Assembly (NCBI GenBank): GCA_900208305.1
Contig: OAPG01000001.1
Span: 1,178,001-1,242,000, forward strand
DNA: 64,000 bases
Origin: Melanopsichium pennsylvanicum
Lineage: Eukaryota; Basidiomycota; Ustilaginomycetes; Ustilaginales
Reading direction: 5' to 3'
In this document: piece after piece, positions 47,774-57,886 of the stretch
How the letters are laid out: each line of letters starts with the position of its first letter
Numbering within the stretch: position 1 is the stretch's first letter
Program-made: the position numbers and the translations under genes
Notes under the pieces: model-generated
The model's input: only the letters and a program-made list of their open reading frames with translations
What the model was told of the DNA's origin: nothing
Database searches by the model: none

Positions 47774-48553
47774 ATGTCAAACAACAAGGAAGAATACACA
47801 CTCTTCTACTGGCCCAAGATTCCAGGACGCGGCGAATTTGTTCGCCTTTGCTTTGAACTTGCTTCGGTGCCATTTGACCAAGTGAACGAGGTACCGCAGC
47901 TTGTCAAGCTGATTTCCAACAAATCTGGGCTTCATATTGCTGCTCCGCACTTTGCTGTACCCGTGCTTGGCATTCGAAGCGGCGATCGCATGCACTACAT
48001 CAGCCAGACACCAGTCATTCTCACCTTTCTTGCACCTCGACTTGGCCTTCTCGGAGATGCCGAAAAGTTGCAAGGTCTCGAAAGGGACGTGGCAGTAGCT
48101 CAAATTCATCAGCTCTGCGCCACAGCGTTAGATCTTAACAACGAAACTCACGACACGCATCATCCCGTATCTGTATCAAGTTATTATGAGGACCAGATCC
48201 AAGAGTCAAAGAGGAGAGCTGCTGATTTCAAGCAGAATCGCCTACCTAAATTCTTGGGCTTGTTCCAAGTTGCTTTGAGCAAAGATGGTGCAGGGGCAGA
48301 CAAGAAAAGTGCCGCTAAGAGGAGGTTATGGGGTAGCAAGACAACAGTAGCTGATTTGACCGTGTTTCAAGTGGTAGATGGTTTGTTGTTCGCCTTCCCT
48401 AAATGCATGAACAAGCTCAGGCAGCGAGGTGAATACAAGTGCGTGTTCGATTTGCATCAGGATATCAAGGGCGAACTGAAAAGCTATTTGGACAGTGATA
48501 GGAGGAAGACTTATTTTCAATGGTGTTTTCAGGCACTATCCCGAACTAGATGA
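47774..48553 (+). CDS. Glutathione S-transferase family protein
   Basis: 259 aa from ATG 47774; an in-frame upstream ATG at 47684 would add 30 residues without GST character. The N-terminal thioredoxin-like half begins YTLFYWPKIPGRGEFVRLCFE, resembling the sigma/alpha-type GST start with the catalytic Tyr region and PGRGE helix. A cis-Pro block (FAVPVLGI) and a glutathione-contact turn (YISQTPVILTFL) follow. The C-terminal all-helical half includes TVADLTVFQVVDGL, the usual N-capping motif position. It would conjugate glutathione to electrophiles or act in redox defence, in the cytosol. Substrate unknown. The C-half has a Lys-rich insertion (ADKKSAAKRRLWGSK). Fungal relatives are often annotated simply as GST. 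Confidence 0.88.
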   Translation: MSNNKEEYTLFYWPKIPGRGEFVRLCFELASVPFDQVNEVPQLVKLISNKSGLHIAAPHFAVPVLGIRSGDRMHYISQTPVILTFLAPRLGLLGDAEKLQGLERDVAVAQIHQLCATALDLNNETHDTHHPVSVSSYYEDQIQESKRRAADFKQNRLPKFLGLFQVALSKDGAGADKKSAAKRRLWGSKTTVADLTVFQVVDGLLFAFPKCMNKLRQRGEYKCVFDLHQDIKGELKSYLDSDRRKTYFQWCFQALSRTR

Positions 48554-48759
48554 CGAGTAAATCACACAATCTCTGCAACTTAGCATAGATACTGATTGTG
48601 CTCTTGACGATGAATGAATCGTGCACACACTAGGAATTTGGTTTGAGAATCAGCAGCATGTGTGTATTATTGATATAGTTTCGACGGCTTTGATAAATAC
48701 TTCTAGATGGACAAACCTGAAATCCAAACGACATCATCAAATCCACGTAAAGACACCAC

Positions 48760-50102
48760 TCATTCCTGTTCATCGTAGATGATGGTCTTGACACTAAACT
48801 TGGACCTATCCGCAGCGTGTTCCACGGCTTCCTTTGCCTTCTCCAATGGAAATCTGGATGTAACGATTTGCTTGACATCGATCTTGCCGCTGCTGACCAA
48901 TCTGATGGCACGTGGCCAGGTGTCCCTGTACCTGAACAAGAACTTCAACGAAACTTCCTTGACTGAAAGAGCCATGAACGGAATCGACTGGAAATCTGCA
49001 CCCACACCGATCACGAACACCAAACCCGATGCTGCAGTAGCGTAAGAAGCGGTCTGAATGGAAGATTCGATACCTGTGCACTCCATTGTGATGCCAGGTT
49101 GAACATCCTTTTGACCCTCAGCAATGTGCTTGCCCGAAGCCTTGGAGAATACCTTGCAAATCTCGGTGGCCGACTCTAATGGAGAGAGCGAAGGCTTGAT
49201 CTTGTAAGTGAACGTTCCAGGTACGATCTTCTGGGCAAAGTCAAGTCGGTCCTGAACAACATCTGTGATGACGATCGGTGTTGCACCTGCAGCAGATGCA
49301 CACAGGAGCTGCAAAATTCCAATAGGTCCAGCACCGGTGATGAGCACAGGAGTACCCAACGAAATTTCAGCCTGGAGTGTCGCCTGAAGCGTGACACTCA
49401 GTGGTTCCAGGAGAGCGATCTCTTCGTACGACATGTTGTCAGGTACCTTGTGCAACCAACCTGCGGGATGCTCGTGATAACGCTTGAGAGTGCCATCCTT
49501 GGGCGGAACCGAGTAGAAATCGACAATGGGGCAAAGGTTGTACTTTCCAGTCCTGCAGAAGTCGCACGTGGCCTTGAAGCATGGAACACCGGGCTCGATG
49601 GCTACGCGATCACCCACAGCGACGTTGTCGACACCCTCGCCGACAGCAACAACAATTCCACCAGACTCGTGGCCGAGAGCACACTGGTGCTCGATCTTCC
49701 ATGGTCCGAGACCGGCGTGCTTCCAAAAATGCACGTCGGAACCGCAAACGCCGGTTGCACGAACGTGGACGAGCGCCATGCCAGGGCCTGGAGCCTGAGG
49801 TGCCGACTTGATGAGTTCAAGTTCCTTCTTGTGGGTGGCCCTGTTCGGTCGGAAGTCAAGAAACAAGATTTGTTTGTCAACAAGAGGGGCGTCAGTACAA
49901 TATTTCTAAACGAGAACGATCAGCAAAGCAGGCTCGAAGCCGCCAGATTGCGCGTATTGAAGGGTGATGCACATTGCATCATTGCCATACGCTATCACGC
50001 AGCGAAAGTAAGAGAGAAGCGAGTCACTAACATAAGGGTAAGGTTCTCCTTAAGGCCAGAGATCCCCACAGAGGAGTGCTTGGTGTCTATGACATGTGAC
50101 AT
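48760..50102 (-). CDS. L-arabinitol 4-dehydrogenase-like polyol dehydrogenase
   Basis: Two exons on the minus strand, 50102..50032 and 49840..48760, with a GTTAGT donor and ACAG acceptor; 383 aa. The exon-1 model is inferred: the long frame has no ATG, and this junction gives SVGISGLKENLTLM followed by ATHKKELELI in correct phase. NAD-dependent oxidation of L-arabinitol or xylitol in pentose catabolism. Seen: catalytic zinc ligands in GVCGSDVHFWKHAG and LGHES, Rossmann loop GAGPIGILQLLCASAAGA, VITDVVQDRLDFA (Asp for NAD), and the end block RDTWPRAIRLVSSGKID close to fungal Lad1. The structural-zinc cysteines are spaced CX4CX2CX7C rather than CX2CX2CX7C. Xylitol dehydrogenase is the alternative call. 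Confidence 0.85.
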
Positions 50103-51079
50103 GATGAAAACTTTTCCTCGTTTAAATGATTCGGTGAGATGGGAAAGGCCAGAGTGGTGGTGGTAACACAAAAGTAATCCTAAGTTCCTGTGTTTACCTC
50201 TTGCTATAAACTTTATGCTCTCTCGAGGTGAGATTCGGGTTCGAGCAAGCTGAAGATGGTCGAGTCTGATCGAAGCGGAAATGATCTCCTCTTTGACCCT
50301 GAGCGAGCAAAGAGATCGCCGGGCCATGCAAGCACTCGAAGAAACAAACACGCACGCACAACTCTTCGCAGAGTCTACACGCAAAGGTCAGATGTTGCCA
50401 CCAGAACTAAGGTTGCAAAGGAGAAGCGACACAAACAATTAAGGTTGGATAGAAAGAGCGATTGAGAAAGCCGAGGGGTCACACAGCGCAACAATGCTAT
50501 TCAGTAGACTGCTAGGGAACAAGGAGAGGGACAAGAAGGCAGCAGGATGTCGTGTTCCGCCATGACGAGACCTTTCGGGAAACTCGAATCCTGCGTCCGG
50601 AGTTGGGACGGCAATCAAATTATTGACCGGCGTTGCTCTTATGGTAAAAATCTGCAATCTGCTTTCGCTGCACCTTAATGCACGCGCTTGGGCTGCTTTC
50701 TGGGGCCAAAAACGAGCGGGGTTCGGAAATCTTACCTGTTTCAACAATAGAAAGGCTCAGAGGTTGGGGTAGATTGAAGCAGGCATATGTCACAATTTTG
50801 CTTTTGCTTCCTTGCATGTCCTTTCAAGAACAACGCTTCGATTTAAAGCTACAAAAGTGATAGAAAGAGCGACGTGGCACAACCGCAAGATACACAGAAG
50901 GCGATTTGCTGAGCGAGACGAAAGGAGGTGAATCTCACATTGTAGAGACAAGAACAATGACGGGAAGAGGTTTGGTATCAACATCATCGCCTTCGATACA
51001 GTCTTTACAGGCTAGCCATGAAAACGTGATATTCTTTTCCTCGAATTCTATTTGATATTGTGGTTGAGAGAAGCATCTA
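50103..51079. other. Intergenic, upstream of the arabinitol-DH-like gene
   Basis: About 1 kb holding the promoter of the minus-strand dehydrogenase and the 3' region of the helicase gene. No gene or RNA is seen. Confidence 0.45.
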
Positions 51080-53971
51080 TCACTTCCTCTGAGCAACTTC
51101 TTGAAGCCAGCTAGGTTCTATGATGCTCACGGTCCTTGCAAAAGTCTGCGTGGTAAACACAAGCTCCTCAAACAGCATCGAATCCATCTTCTTGTTCCCA
51201 CCTTCTCTAGCCATTTTGCTTGGATGTAGCGTTGACGAAGGATGAATCTTGAACGTTCCTCCCGCGGAAGAGGACGACGAGGTGATGCGCTTGTAGGTGT
51301 TGGGCGCGGAAGGATTCTTCAGACCGACATTGGAAATGCGGCCTTCCAAGAGCGACTGGCGAAGTCCTATGAAGGATGTGTTCTCTTCGCTATCGTCTAT
51401 ACCAGAAGAGCCTGATGAGGTGGATGCGATGGCAGTTTTGCGCGTCACAAAGAGACCGTTCCTGTCCAGTGCTCCTTCAACTGCACTCTCATCAGAAGAC
51501 GAGGAGTCTGCGTCGTCGTCGTAATCGTCGTCGTCATCATCTTCATCATCAGAATCGCCTTGAGCACCAGAATCACCATTCGCTCGTACCTTCTCTGCTA
51601 GATCATCATCGCAAACAATCTTTTGCTGTCTACAAATCGTTCTCAACTGCTTCCGAATGTGCAAGACATTCTTAATAGCTTTCTCGTGTACCCAATGATT
51701 ACTACACCATGCTTTGACCATCTCCCTGCCCTCTTTCTCCACCGTCTTGGCATCCACCGTAGACTTACCCTCCTTGCGTGTCTTTGTCATCTTTCGACTT
51801 TTATCCACTTCGTCGAGGTACGCATACAAAACGGTGAGGAGTGTGGCATGATCGCCAGAAGGGTGGACAAATGTTGATTTGGCTTTATTCGCTTCGTCCC
51901 TCTTTTGCGGGTCGCTTGGGTCAACAAGGATCGAGCGGTCCGAAGAAAGGATGGCAATGAGGTCTCGCACCTGGCGAGCGACCGTGGGCCCGCGTTCGTG
52001 AGCAGCGATTAGTGATCGAGAGTAGGCCGGAGTCACGGGAAGCATGGCCATTTTACTTCCGGTTGGCGTCAAGACGAGTTTCGCTGTTGGTTTTGCCGAG
52101 GGTCCGTCCGTACTGGCGCCATTACTTAGTGGGGCCGTGGTCTTGATATCCAAAGCACCTAGCTGTATGAGCTGCAACACGCTCTCCCGCAATCCCATTT
52201 GATCGGGCTGATCCAGCCAGTCAAAGATGTACGGGTCCTGACCCATGGCACATAATTGCAGCACTGCTGCCGCTAGATCTGTCCTTACAATTTCCGGCAC
52301 ACCCGCGAGTGGCAACCCTTTGAATGCTTCTTGTGTGTACAGTCGATAGCATTCTCCTGCACGTTCACGACCTGCTCGACCGGATCGCTGGCGTGCAGCA
52401 GATTGTGAGATTTCTTGAACTTGTAGGGTTTCCACAGCGGTGCCGGGGGTGTAGACCTTCTCCTTGGCCAGACCACAGTCTACTACAAACACGATGCCAG
52501 GGATGGTGATGGAGGTTTCGGCGATGTTTGTTGCGAGTACTACCTTGCGCGTGTGGGGTGGGGTTGGGGAGAAGACCTTGGCGCTGGCGCTGGGGCCTAG
52601 TGCGGCGTAGAGGGGAGCGATCATCAGGGACATGGGCAGGGGCTTGTTCTCAGCTTGGGCCCATGCAGGAAGCTCGGACGCGTAGAGTTCGAGCGAACGG
52701 ACCAGCGTGTCGATCTCTTCCTGACCGGTCATGAACACGAGTATGTCGCCAGGCGGACGAGATACGTGGATTTGAAGAACAGTACGGAGAGCTGCATCGG
52801 TCCATTCCTGCGCTGGCTCTTCGGTATGAAACATGTCCACCTCGTGTTGACGGCCTTTGACGTAGAGGATGGGTACTTCTTGCTTCTGATTTGCAGATGT
52901 GAGCGCGGAGAGGTCGGCGATGAGGGTATTGGCGGCAAGAGCGGTGGAAGGGGTGGCAAAGAAGTTGGCAAACCGATCTGCGTCAAGGGTGGCAGACATG
53001 ACGATGATCTTGAGTTGAGTAATCTCGGGTTCGGTGGAAGGTCTACCACGAGCAACCCAGGAAGCTTGAAGCGCTTTTCGTTCTCGTTGGATGCGTTTTG
53101 CCAGACCGAGGACTTGATCCGTTCGTAGGGTGCGCTCGTGAGCTTCGTCAATGATCAGGACCGAGTATGTGAGAAGGAGGTTGGAGCGTAATGCAATGGA
53201 CGGCACAACAGATGAGGTAGAGGTCTCTTCTGCCTTGCCAATGGGGACAGCAGCAACGTCACCAATCATTTCACGCAGAACCATACCATCCGTCATGAAC
53301 TTGACACGGGTATTGCGAGTTGTTCGGTCTTCGAAACGAATGCTGTATCCGACCAGACCGCCTGCCTGTGTCCTCGCCTTGCCTTTCAAATTGGGAAGCA
53401 TAGCTGGGTCGGGCTGACCCATCTCGACTGCGACACGTCGAGCGAGCGAGGTAGCGGCGACTCGACGCGGTTGTGTCACGCCAATCATCTGGACTGGAGC
53501 GCGTCGTGCGAATCCTGCTTCAAAGAGAAATTGAGGGATCTGAGTGGTCTTACCCGAACCCGTCTCACCGAGGATGACGACGGTGTCATGTTTGCGCACG
53601 GCATTGACGATAGCCTCTTTGCCTGAAGTGATCGGAAGCGCTGCACGGGATTCTGCGATGCGAGAGTCGACTTTCTTAAGTGCACCTTTGATCCATGCTG
53701 CCGAATCGGATGAACCATCGAAGGTCGAGGAACGGCGCTTGTGTAAGGGCGAAGAGGGTGCTGAGTGAGAGGTGGACGCTACATTTGGAGTTGCGACTTC
53801 ATTGCTTGCCTTATGAAATGGGCTATAGCCGTTGGTCACAAGTGCAGAAGGAGCATTGGCATACTTGCTCTTCTTCTTGTTCTTTGTGGGTGAAGATGGG
53901 TTGGAAGTGGAGGGTGATCTTGGCGATGCTAAGTCCTGCTCCCTTTGTCGTTTCTTGTTAGGGAGCGACAT
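51080..53971 (-). CDS. DEAH-box RNA helicase, DHX33/Dhr2 type
   Basis: 963 aa from ATG 53971. ATP-dependent RNA helicase, probably nucleolar and involved in 18S rRNA maturation, by comparison with yeast Dhr2 and human DHX33. Motifs: I GETGSGKT (135-142), Ia TQPRRVAA, II DEAH (275-278), III SATLDADRF, V ATNIAETSITI, VI QRSGRAGRERAGECYRLY. The HA2/OB-fold C-terminal region follows, and the protein ends EPSWLQEVAQRK, a typical OB-fold tail. The N-terminus (1-90) is basic and Ser/Pro-rich with KKRQR and NKKKSK stretches suited to nuclear import. A long poly-Asp/Ser acidic insertion interrupts the C-terminal region (about 800-850). Assignment to this DEAH subgroup rests on length and the short N-terminus. 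Confidence 0.9.
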   Translation of the reverse strand: MSLPNKKRQREQDLASPRSPSTSNPSSPTKNKKKSKYANAPSALVTNGYSPFHKASNEVATPNVASTSHSAPSSPLHKRRSSTFDGSSDSAAWIKGALKKVDSRIAESRAALPITSGKEAIVNAVRKHDTVVILGETGSGKTTQIPQFLFEAGFARRAPVQMIGVTQPRRVAATSLARRVAVEMGQPDPAMLPNLKGKARTQAGGLVGYSIRFEDRTTRNTRVKFMTDGMVLREMIGDVAAVPIGKAEETSTSSVVPSIALRSNLLLTYSVLIIDEAHERTLRTDQVLGLAKRIQRERKALQASWVARGRPSTEPEITQLKIIVMSATLDADRFANFFATPSTALAANTLIADLSALTSANQKQEVPILYVKGRQHEVDMFHTEEPAQEWTDAALRTVLQIHVSRPPGDILVFMTGQEEIDTLVRSLELYASELPAWAQAENKPLPMSLMIAPLYAALGPSASAKVFSPTPPHTRKVVLATNIAETSITIPGIVFVVDCGLAKEKVYTPGTAVETLQVQEISQSAARQRSGRAGRERAGECYRLYTQEAFKGLPLAGVPEIVRTDLAAAVLQLCAMGQDPYIFDWLDQPDQMGLRESVLQLIQLGALDIKTTAPLSNGASTDGPSAKPTAKLVLTPTGSKMAMLPVTPAYSRSLIAAHERGPTVARQVRDLIAILSSDRSILVDPSDPQKRDEANKAKSTFVHPSGDHATLLTVLYAYLDEVDKSRKMTKTRKEGKSTVDAKTVEKEGREMVKAWCSNHWVHEKAIKNVLHIRKQLRTICRQQKIVCDDDLAEKVRANGDSGAQGDSDDEDDDDDDYDDDADSSSSDESAVEGALDRNGLFVTRKTAIASTSSGSSGIDDSEENTSFIGLRQSLLEGRISNVGLKNPSAPNTYKRITSSSSSAGGTFKIHPSSTLHPSKMAREGGNKKMDSMLFEELVFTTQTFARTVSIIEPSWLQEVAQRK

Positions 53972-55290
53972 GGCTGCAACACGCTGATTGGCCGCAACGA
54001 TGCGGCTTGGATTGATGAAGGAGGATGTGGAAGCAGGTCCATGGGTAGCACGGGCCGTGGATGAGCGGCCATAGTACGGACGAGCCAGTGCACAAAGGGT
54101 CTTGGAGCACCAAAAAATTTAGGAGTTGGATCTTCTGAATCCAAGAAAAAAAGCCCGATTCCCGGATTGTAATTACAAAAAAAAAACCTATCATGTTAAT
54201 TGCGGCTTAACAAGTTTCAAGAGGCGTGTCTGCTACACTGATGTTTGACATAGTATTGTTCGACCCTGTTGGCCCTGTCTGACACCGGAGCGTTAAAAAA
54301 ACATTGGTGAAATCGAGGCTAACTAGACTATCCGAGACAAGGTCGTGCCATTCGATACATGCTGGACAGCGAAGTGCCAAGAAGGTCGCAGAGCAGCGGG
54401 ATGGCAGGTTCCGAGCAGCTTCTGGCAAATTTGACCGGCTGCTTGATTCCTACGACAGTCAGCTTAAGCGATCTGCGGCAATGTTTGACTTGCATCTATG
54501 ACAATTACGATTGATGCTATCGTGGTGTTTGGCACGTCAAACGGACGAAAGGTCGCGGGCTTGCTGTGGTTCAGTGTCGAAGAGAATTTGGAGGGGGTTG
54601 TCTGGTCGTGGCTAGAGAAAAAACCGGCGACCGTTTGGAAAATGCGGTCCGGACGTGGGGTCGACGGAATTCCGTCACTACAGTAGAAGACCGTACTCAG
54701 ATGTCTGCAGTGCTCAGGCTTGTCTAAGTCTTTTGTTTGCAAATGAGTCGCTTGTTTTGGTTTGTCGACGTTGCGGGACGACGGTTGACATAGTGACAGG
54801 CTCGTGCAAGATTTGCAGGATTCGAGAAGATGTGTATGAGCTATCGGGAGCGCTTGTTCTTCACCAGAGGATCAAGCATTTCCAGGAATGCTGAGCCAAA
54901 GCGTGGTTGCCAGATCAAGACCTACGCCACAGTACATATGACAATGTGTGTGCTGTCTAGTGTCTCGTATCTCGAAGAGCTTGCATTCAAAAATTGTGGT
55001 AGATGATGTGCTCGACGATTCCGAGACCGGGATGAGGCGAGCATGTAGTTGGGAATTATAGAAAGGAGACTTCGGGCTGTGCATGCACGCCAATGTGCCC
55101 GATGCTGCACTGTCGCTCTTTGATAGCACTCCGATCTGCGCTGCTGAGAAGGAGCCGGAAAAACATGGCGCAAGCTTATCTTGTCCCTTTCTCCAACTCG
55201 GGTCTGCGAGAGCTGTGCAGACAAAAGTTTGGTTCCTCAATTCGTAGACTGTGGACAGCTCTAGACGACAGTAAAGTGATGTAATTTATT
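53972..55290. other. Divergent intergenic region, left part
   Basis: Upstream region of the helicase gene. I find no gene; ORFs on both strands are short and lack family features. Confidence 0.45.
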
Positions 55291-55291
55291 T

Positions 55292-55309
55292 TACTGTAAA
55301 TTTACAGTA
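55292..55309. promoter_or_regulatory. Perfect 18-bp palindrome TACTGTAAATTTACAGTA
   Basis: Exact inverted repeat about 300 bp upstream of a TATA box and 1 kb upstream of the MAP kinase start. Related TTTACTGTA words occur at 28988-29004, 35235-35243, 47351-47360 and 57853-57862, all between genes. It could bind a dimeric regulator; nothing proves this. Confidence 0.4.
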
Positions 55310-55593
55310 CCCTGTCGATTGTGTTCCGACGTCAAACGTCTTCGTCTGCTCCTGCATGATCATACTGCACTTGGAGCCACACTCTCACCCACCGAGTAGC
55401 ATTCGACTCGCAACCGTCGAGGCCGGCTCACGTCGTACTCAAACAAATCTTATCCTAGCTTGCAATTTGCAACAGCTTGTCGCTCAAATACAAAATGCAT
55501 TGTCAGTGTAGTTTTTGACGCTATCATCGTCTTGTGATTATCGTGTTCAAAGTAGCGAGAGTGGATTAGGTCTATGCCGCCTTTTTTTGTGCT

Positions 55594-55601
55594 TTATAAA
55601 G
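55594..55601 (+). promoter_or_regulatory. TATA-like box of the MAP kinase gene
   Basis: TTATAAAG, about 690 bp before the kinase ATG, just before a long pyrimidine-rich AUG-free stretch. A 31-codon frame starting with ATGATGATG at 55619 follows it closely and may lie near or before the transcription start. Confidence 0.4.
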
Positions 55602-55673
55602 GCGACCCGACCCAATCGATGATGATGCCTGTGTGTCGGCTCTCCCGAAATCTCGAATCTCAGCTTGCAAATG

Positions 55674-56290
55674 CACGTGCGGGCCTCGATTCTGACACCC
55701 TAATTTCTTGATATTTCAACTGTTCCCCTCTGGAAGATCACATCACACTCATACAACTTTCCTATCATCCATCACCACTACGCCTCAGTCATTCGCCTAC
55801 TGCATTTTTACCACACCTTCCTCAAGCACTCTGGGCTCATCGCTTCGTTCGCTCATTTCGACTTTTCTCAGTCCCATACTTCTTGCACCAACGGTCGACC
55901 TAACTTACCTGCTTACATCTAGACGAGCCAACTATCATCACGCATTACTGTCAGAGCACATCAACCCACCACACTCCCCCCTCTCATACAGTCAAACTCT
56001 TTTCTCGGCCATCAATCGCGCGTCTCGAGCTTTTCAACAGCTGGATACCATCCCTTACACGCGCAAGAAATCCGCATCTCTTCCATTCACGAAGCTCCGC
56101 GCATTCTTACTTCTTGCGTTGGCCTTTCTTGCCTCAGTTCGCTCGCGATACGGCACCAGGAAATCACACGCTGTCCAAAAACATCATCAGCAGCCTCGGC
56201 CGTCTTTCATCCATCTCTACTTAGATTTCGTTCCGCAAAAATTTGCACCACAGCACCTCAAATCGGTCAACTCCGACATCACAGCGCAGC
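55674..56290 (+). other. Long AUG-free leader of the MAP kinase gene
   Basis: 617 nt on the plus strand without a single ATG, rich in C and T, ending at the kinase start. By base composition roughly nine ATGs would be expected, so the absence suggests selection for unobstructed ribosome scanning in a long 5' UTR. Apparent ORFs here start at TTG and are rejected. Confidence 0.55.
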
Positions 56291-57634
56291 ATGTCGGCGT
56301 TTCCGTCCAATCCATCACGTACACCATACAACGTACTCAATCAGACATTCCTCATCGACAATGCCTATGAGATCACCAAGGACCTTGGTCAAGGCGCCTA
56401 TGGCTGCGTAGCAGCCGCCACCCACAAGGGCACGGGCGAGAGTGTCGCCATCAAAAAGATCACAAATATCTTCACCAAAAAGATCCTCACAAAACGCGCA
56501 TTACGAGAGATCAAGTTGCTACGCCATTTCAGAGGTCACAAGAACATCACCTGTCTCTACGATATGGACATCATCGACCCTGCCGGCTTCAACGAGGTTT
56601 ATCTCTATGAGGAGCTCATGGAAGCTGATCTACATGCCATCATCCGTTCCGGACAACCTCTCTCAGATGCCCACTTCCAATCGTTCATCTACCAGACCTT
56701 GTGCGGTCTCAAATACATTCACTCCGCTTCGGTTCTTCACCGCGACCTCAAACCGGGCAACCTGCTCGTCAATGCAGACTGCGAGCTCAAGATTTGCGAC
56801 TTTGGCTTGGCCCGAGGCTTTGAGACTGACCCCGAGCTCGCCAAACAAGCGGGCGCCGGTGGATTTATGACGGAATACGTCGCAACTCGATGGTACCGTG
56901 CACCCGAAATCATGCTCAGCTTCCAGAACTACACCACCGCCATCGACATTTGGTCTGTCGGTTGCATCCTTGCTGAACTCCTCGGCGGTCGACCCATCTT
57001 CAAAGGTCGCGATTACGTCGATCAGCTGAATCAGATCCTTCATTATTTGGGTACACCGAGCGAAGAGACTCTCCGCCGAGTTGGTAGCCCGAGGGCGCAA
57101 GACTACATCCGATCGCTGCCCTTCCAGCCTCGAATCCCATTCCAAAGGCTGTATCCTCAAGCAAATCCACTCGCCCTCGACTTGTTGGAGAGGATGCTCG
57201 AATTCGACCCTGCCAAACGAATTTCATGCGAGGAGGCTCTCCAACATCCTTATTTGGCAGTGTGGCATGACCCCGCAGACGAACCCGTGTGTCCGCGACG
57301 TTTCGACTTTGGATTCGAAAGCGTCGATGAAGTGGAAGGCATGAAGAATCTGATCTTGGAAGAGGTGCGTAGTTTCCGCACCGAAGTAAGAAGACAGGCG
57401 AGGATGATGCAGCAGCCCAAACGTCAAGAGTCACTGCCCATTCCGACGAGGGAAGATATTCAAAAGAGCTCTCCCACAGACGCCGACGGGCCGGGATACT
57501 CGGTGTTGGGTGCAAGCGCAGGTATCATTCAGGGTGCGACGAACAGCGAACATGCCAGTGGCATGTTGAATGATGCTTGTGTCATGGAAGACCCTGCAGA
57601 GAGTTTCGAAAGGGAGTTGACGCAGGCGAGGTAG
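56291..57634 (+). CDS. Slt2/Mpk1-type MAP kinase (cell wall integrity)
   Basis: 447 aa from ATG 56291; upstream in-frame codons begin at TTG. Serine/threonine kinase of the ERK class. Seen: glycine loop [15 protein letters not shown]-anchoring Lys in VAIKKITN, catalytic loop [17 protein letters not shown] in [11 protein letters not shown], and activation-loop Thr194-Glu-Tyr196 in [16 protein letters not shown]. Block [12 protein letters not shown] and the C-terminal extension with a Gln/Met-rich segment match fungal Slt2/MpkA rather than the Fus3/Kss1 class. It acts at the end of the Pkc1-Bck1-Mkk cascade and controls cell-wall synthesis in response to stress. A common-docking type acidic region should lie after the kinase core ([10 protein letters not shown]). 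No intron, which is unusual for this family in many fungi but normal in intron-poor smuts. Confidence 0.95.
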   Translation: MSAFPSNPSRTPYNVLNQTFLIDNAYEITKDLGQGAYGCVAAATHKGTGESVAIKKITNIFTKKILTKRALREIKLLRHFRGHKNITCLYDMDIIDPAGFNEVYLYEELMEADLHAIIRSGQPLSDAHFQSFIYQTLCGLKYIHSASVLHRDLKPGNLLVNADCELKICDFGLARGFETDPELAKQAGAGGFMTEYVATRWYRAPEIMLSFQNYTTAIDIWSVGCILAELLGGRPIFKGRDYVDQLNQILHYLGTPSEETLRRVGSPRAQDYIRSLPFQPRIPFQRLYPQANPLALDLLERMLEFDPAKRISCEEALQHPYLAVWHDPADEPVCPRRFDFGFESVDEVEGMKNLILEEVRSFRTEVRRQARMMQQPKRQESLPIPTREDIQKSSPTDADGPGYSVLGASAGIIQGATNSEHASGMLNDACVMEDPAESFERELTQAR

Positions 57635-57886
57635 AGATGCAAAATATACAGACAGACACGCACCCCTTGTCTTTGGTCATGAGTTGTCATCCAAACTTTA
57701 TCGCTTTCCAGTGATTCTCGACATACGATCGATACAAACCTGGGCATCAACGCAATCTTCGTGTAAGGTCGTGATCATGCATTCTTGAGACAAAAAAAAA
57801 GATGCAACAAGTGTTGAAGTGGGGGAGGAAAAGACCAAATCTATGTAAATTTTTTACTGTAACTGTCGTCTTTTTTAAAGTAAAAG

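Noticed and set aside
55708..56370. 220-codon plus-strand ORF upstream of the MAP kinase
   Set aside because: Starts at TTG within an AUG-free leader and overlaps the kinase start in another frame.
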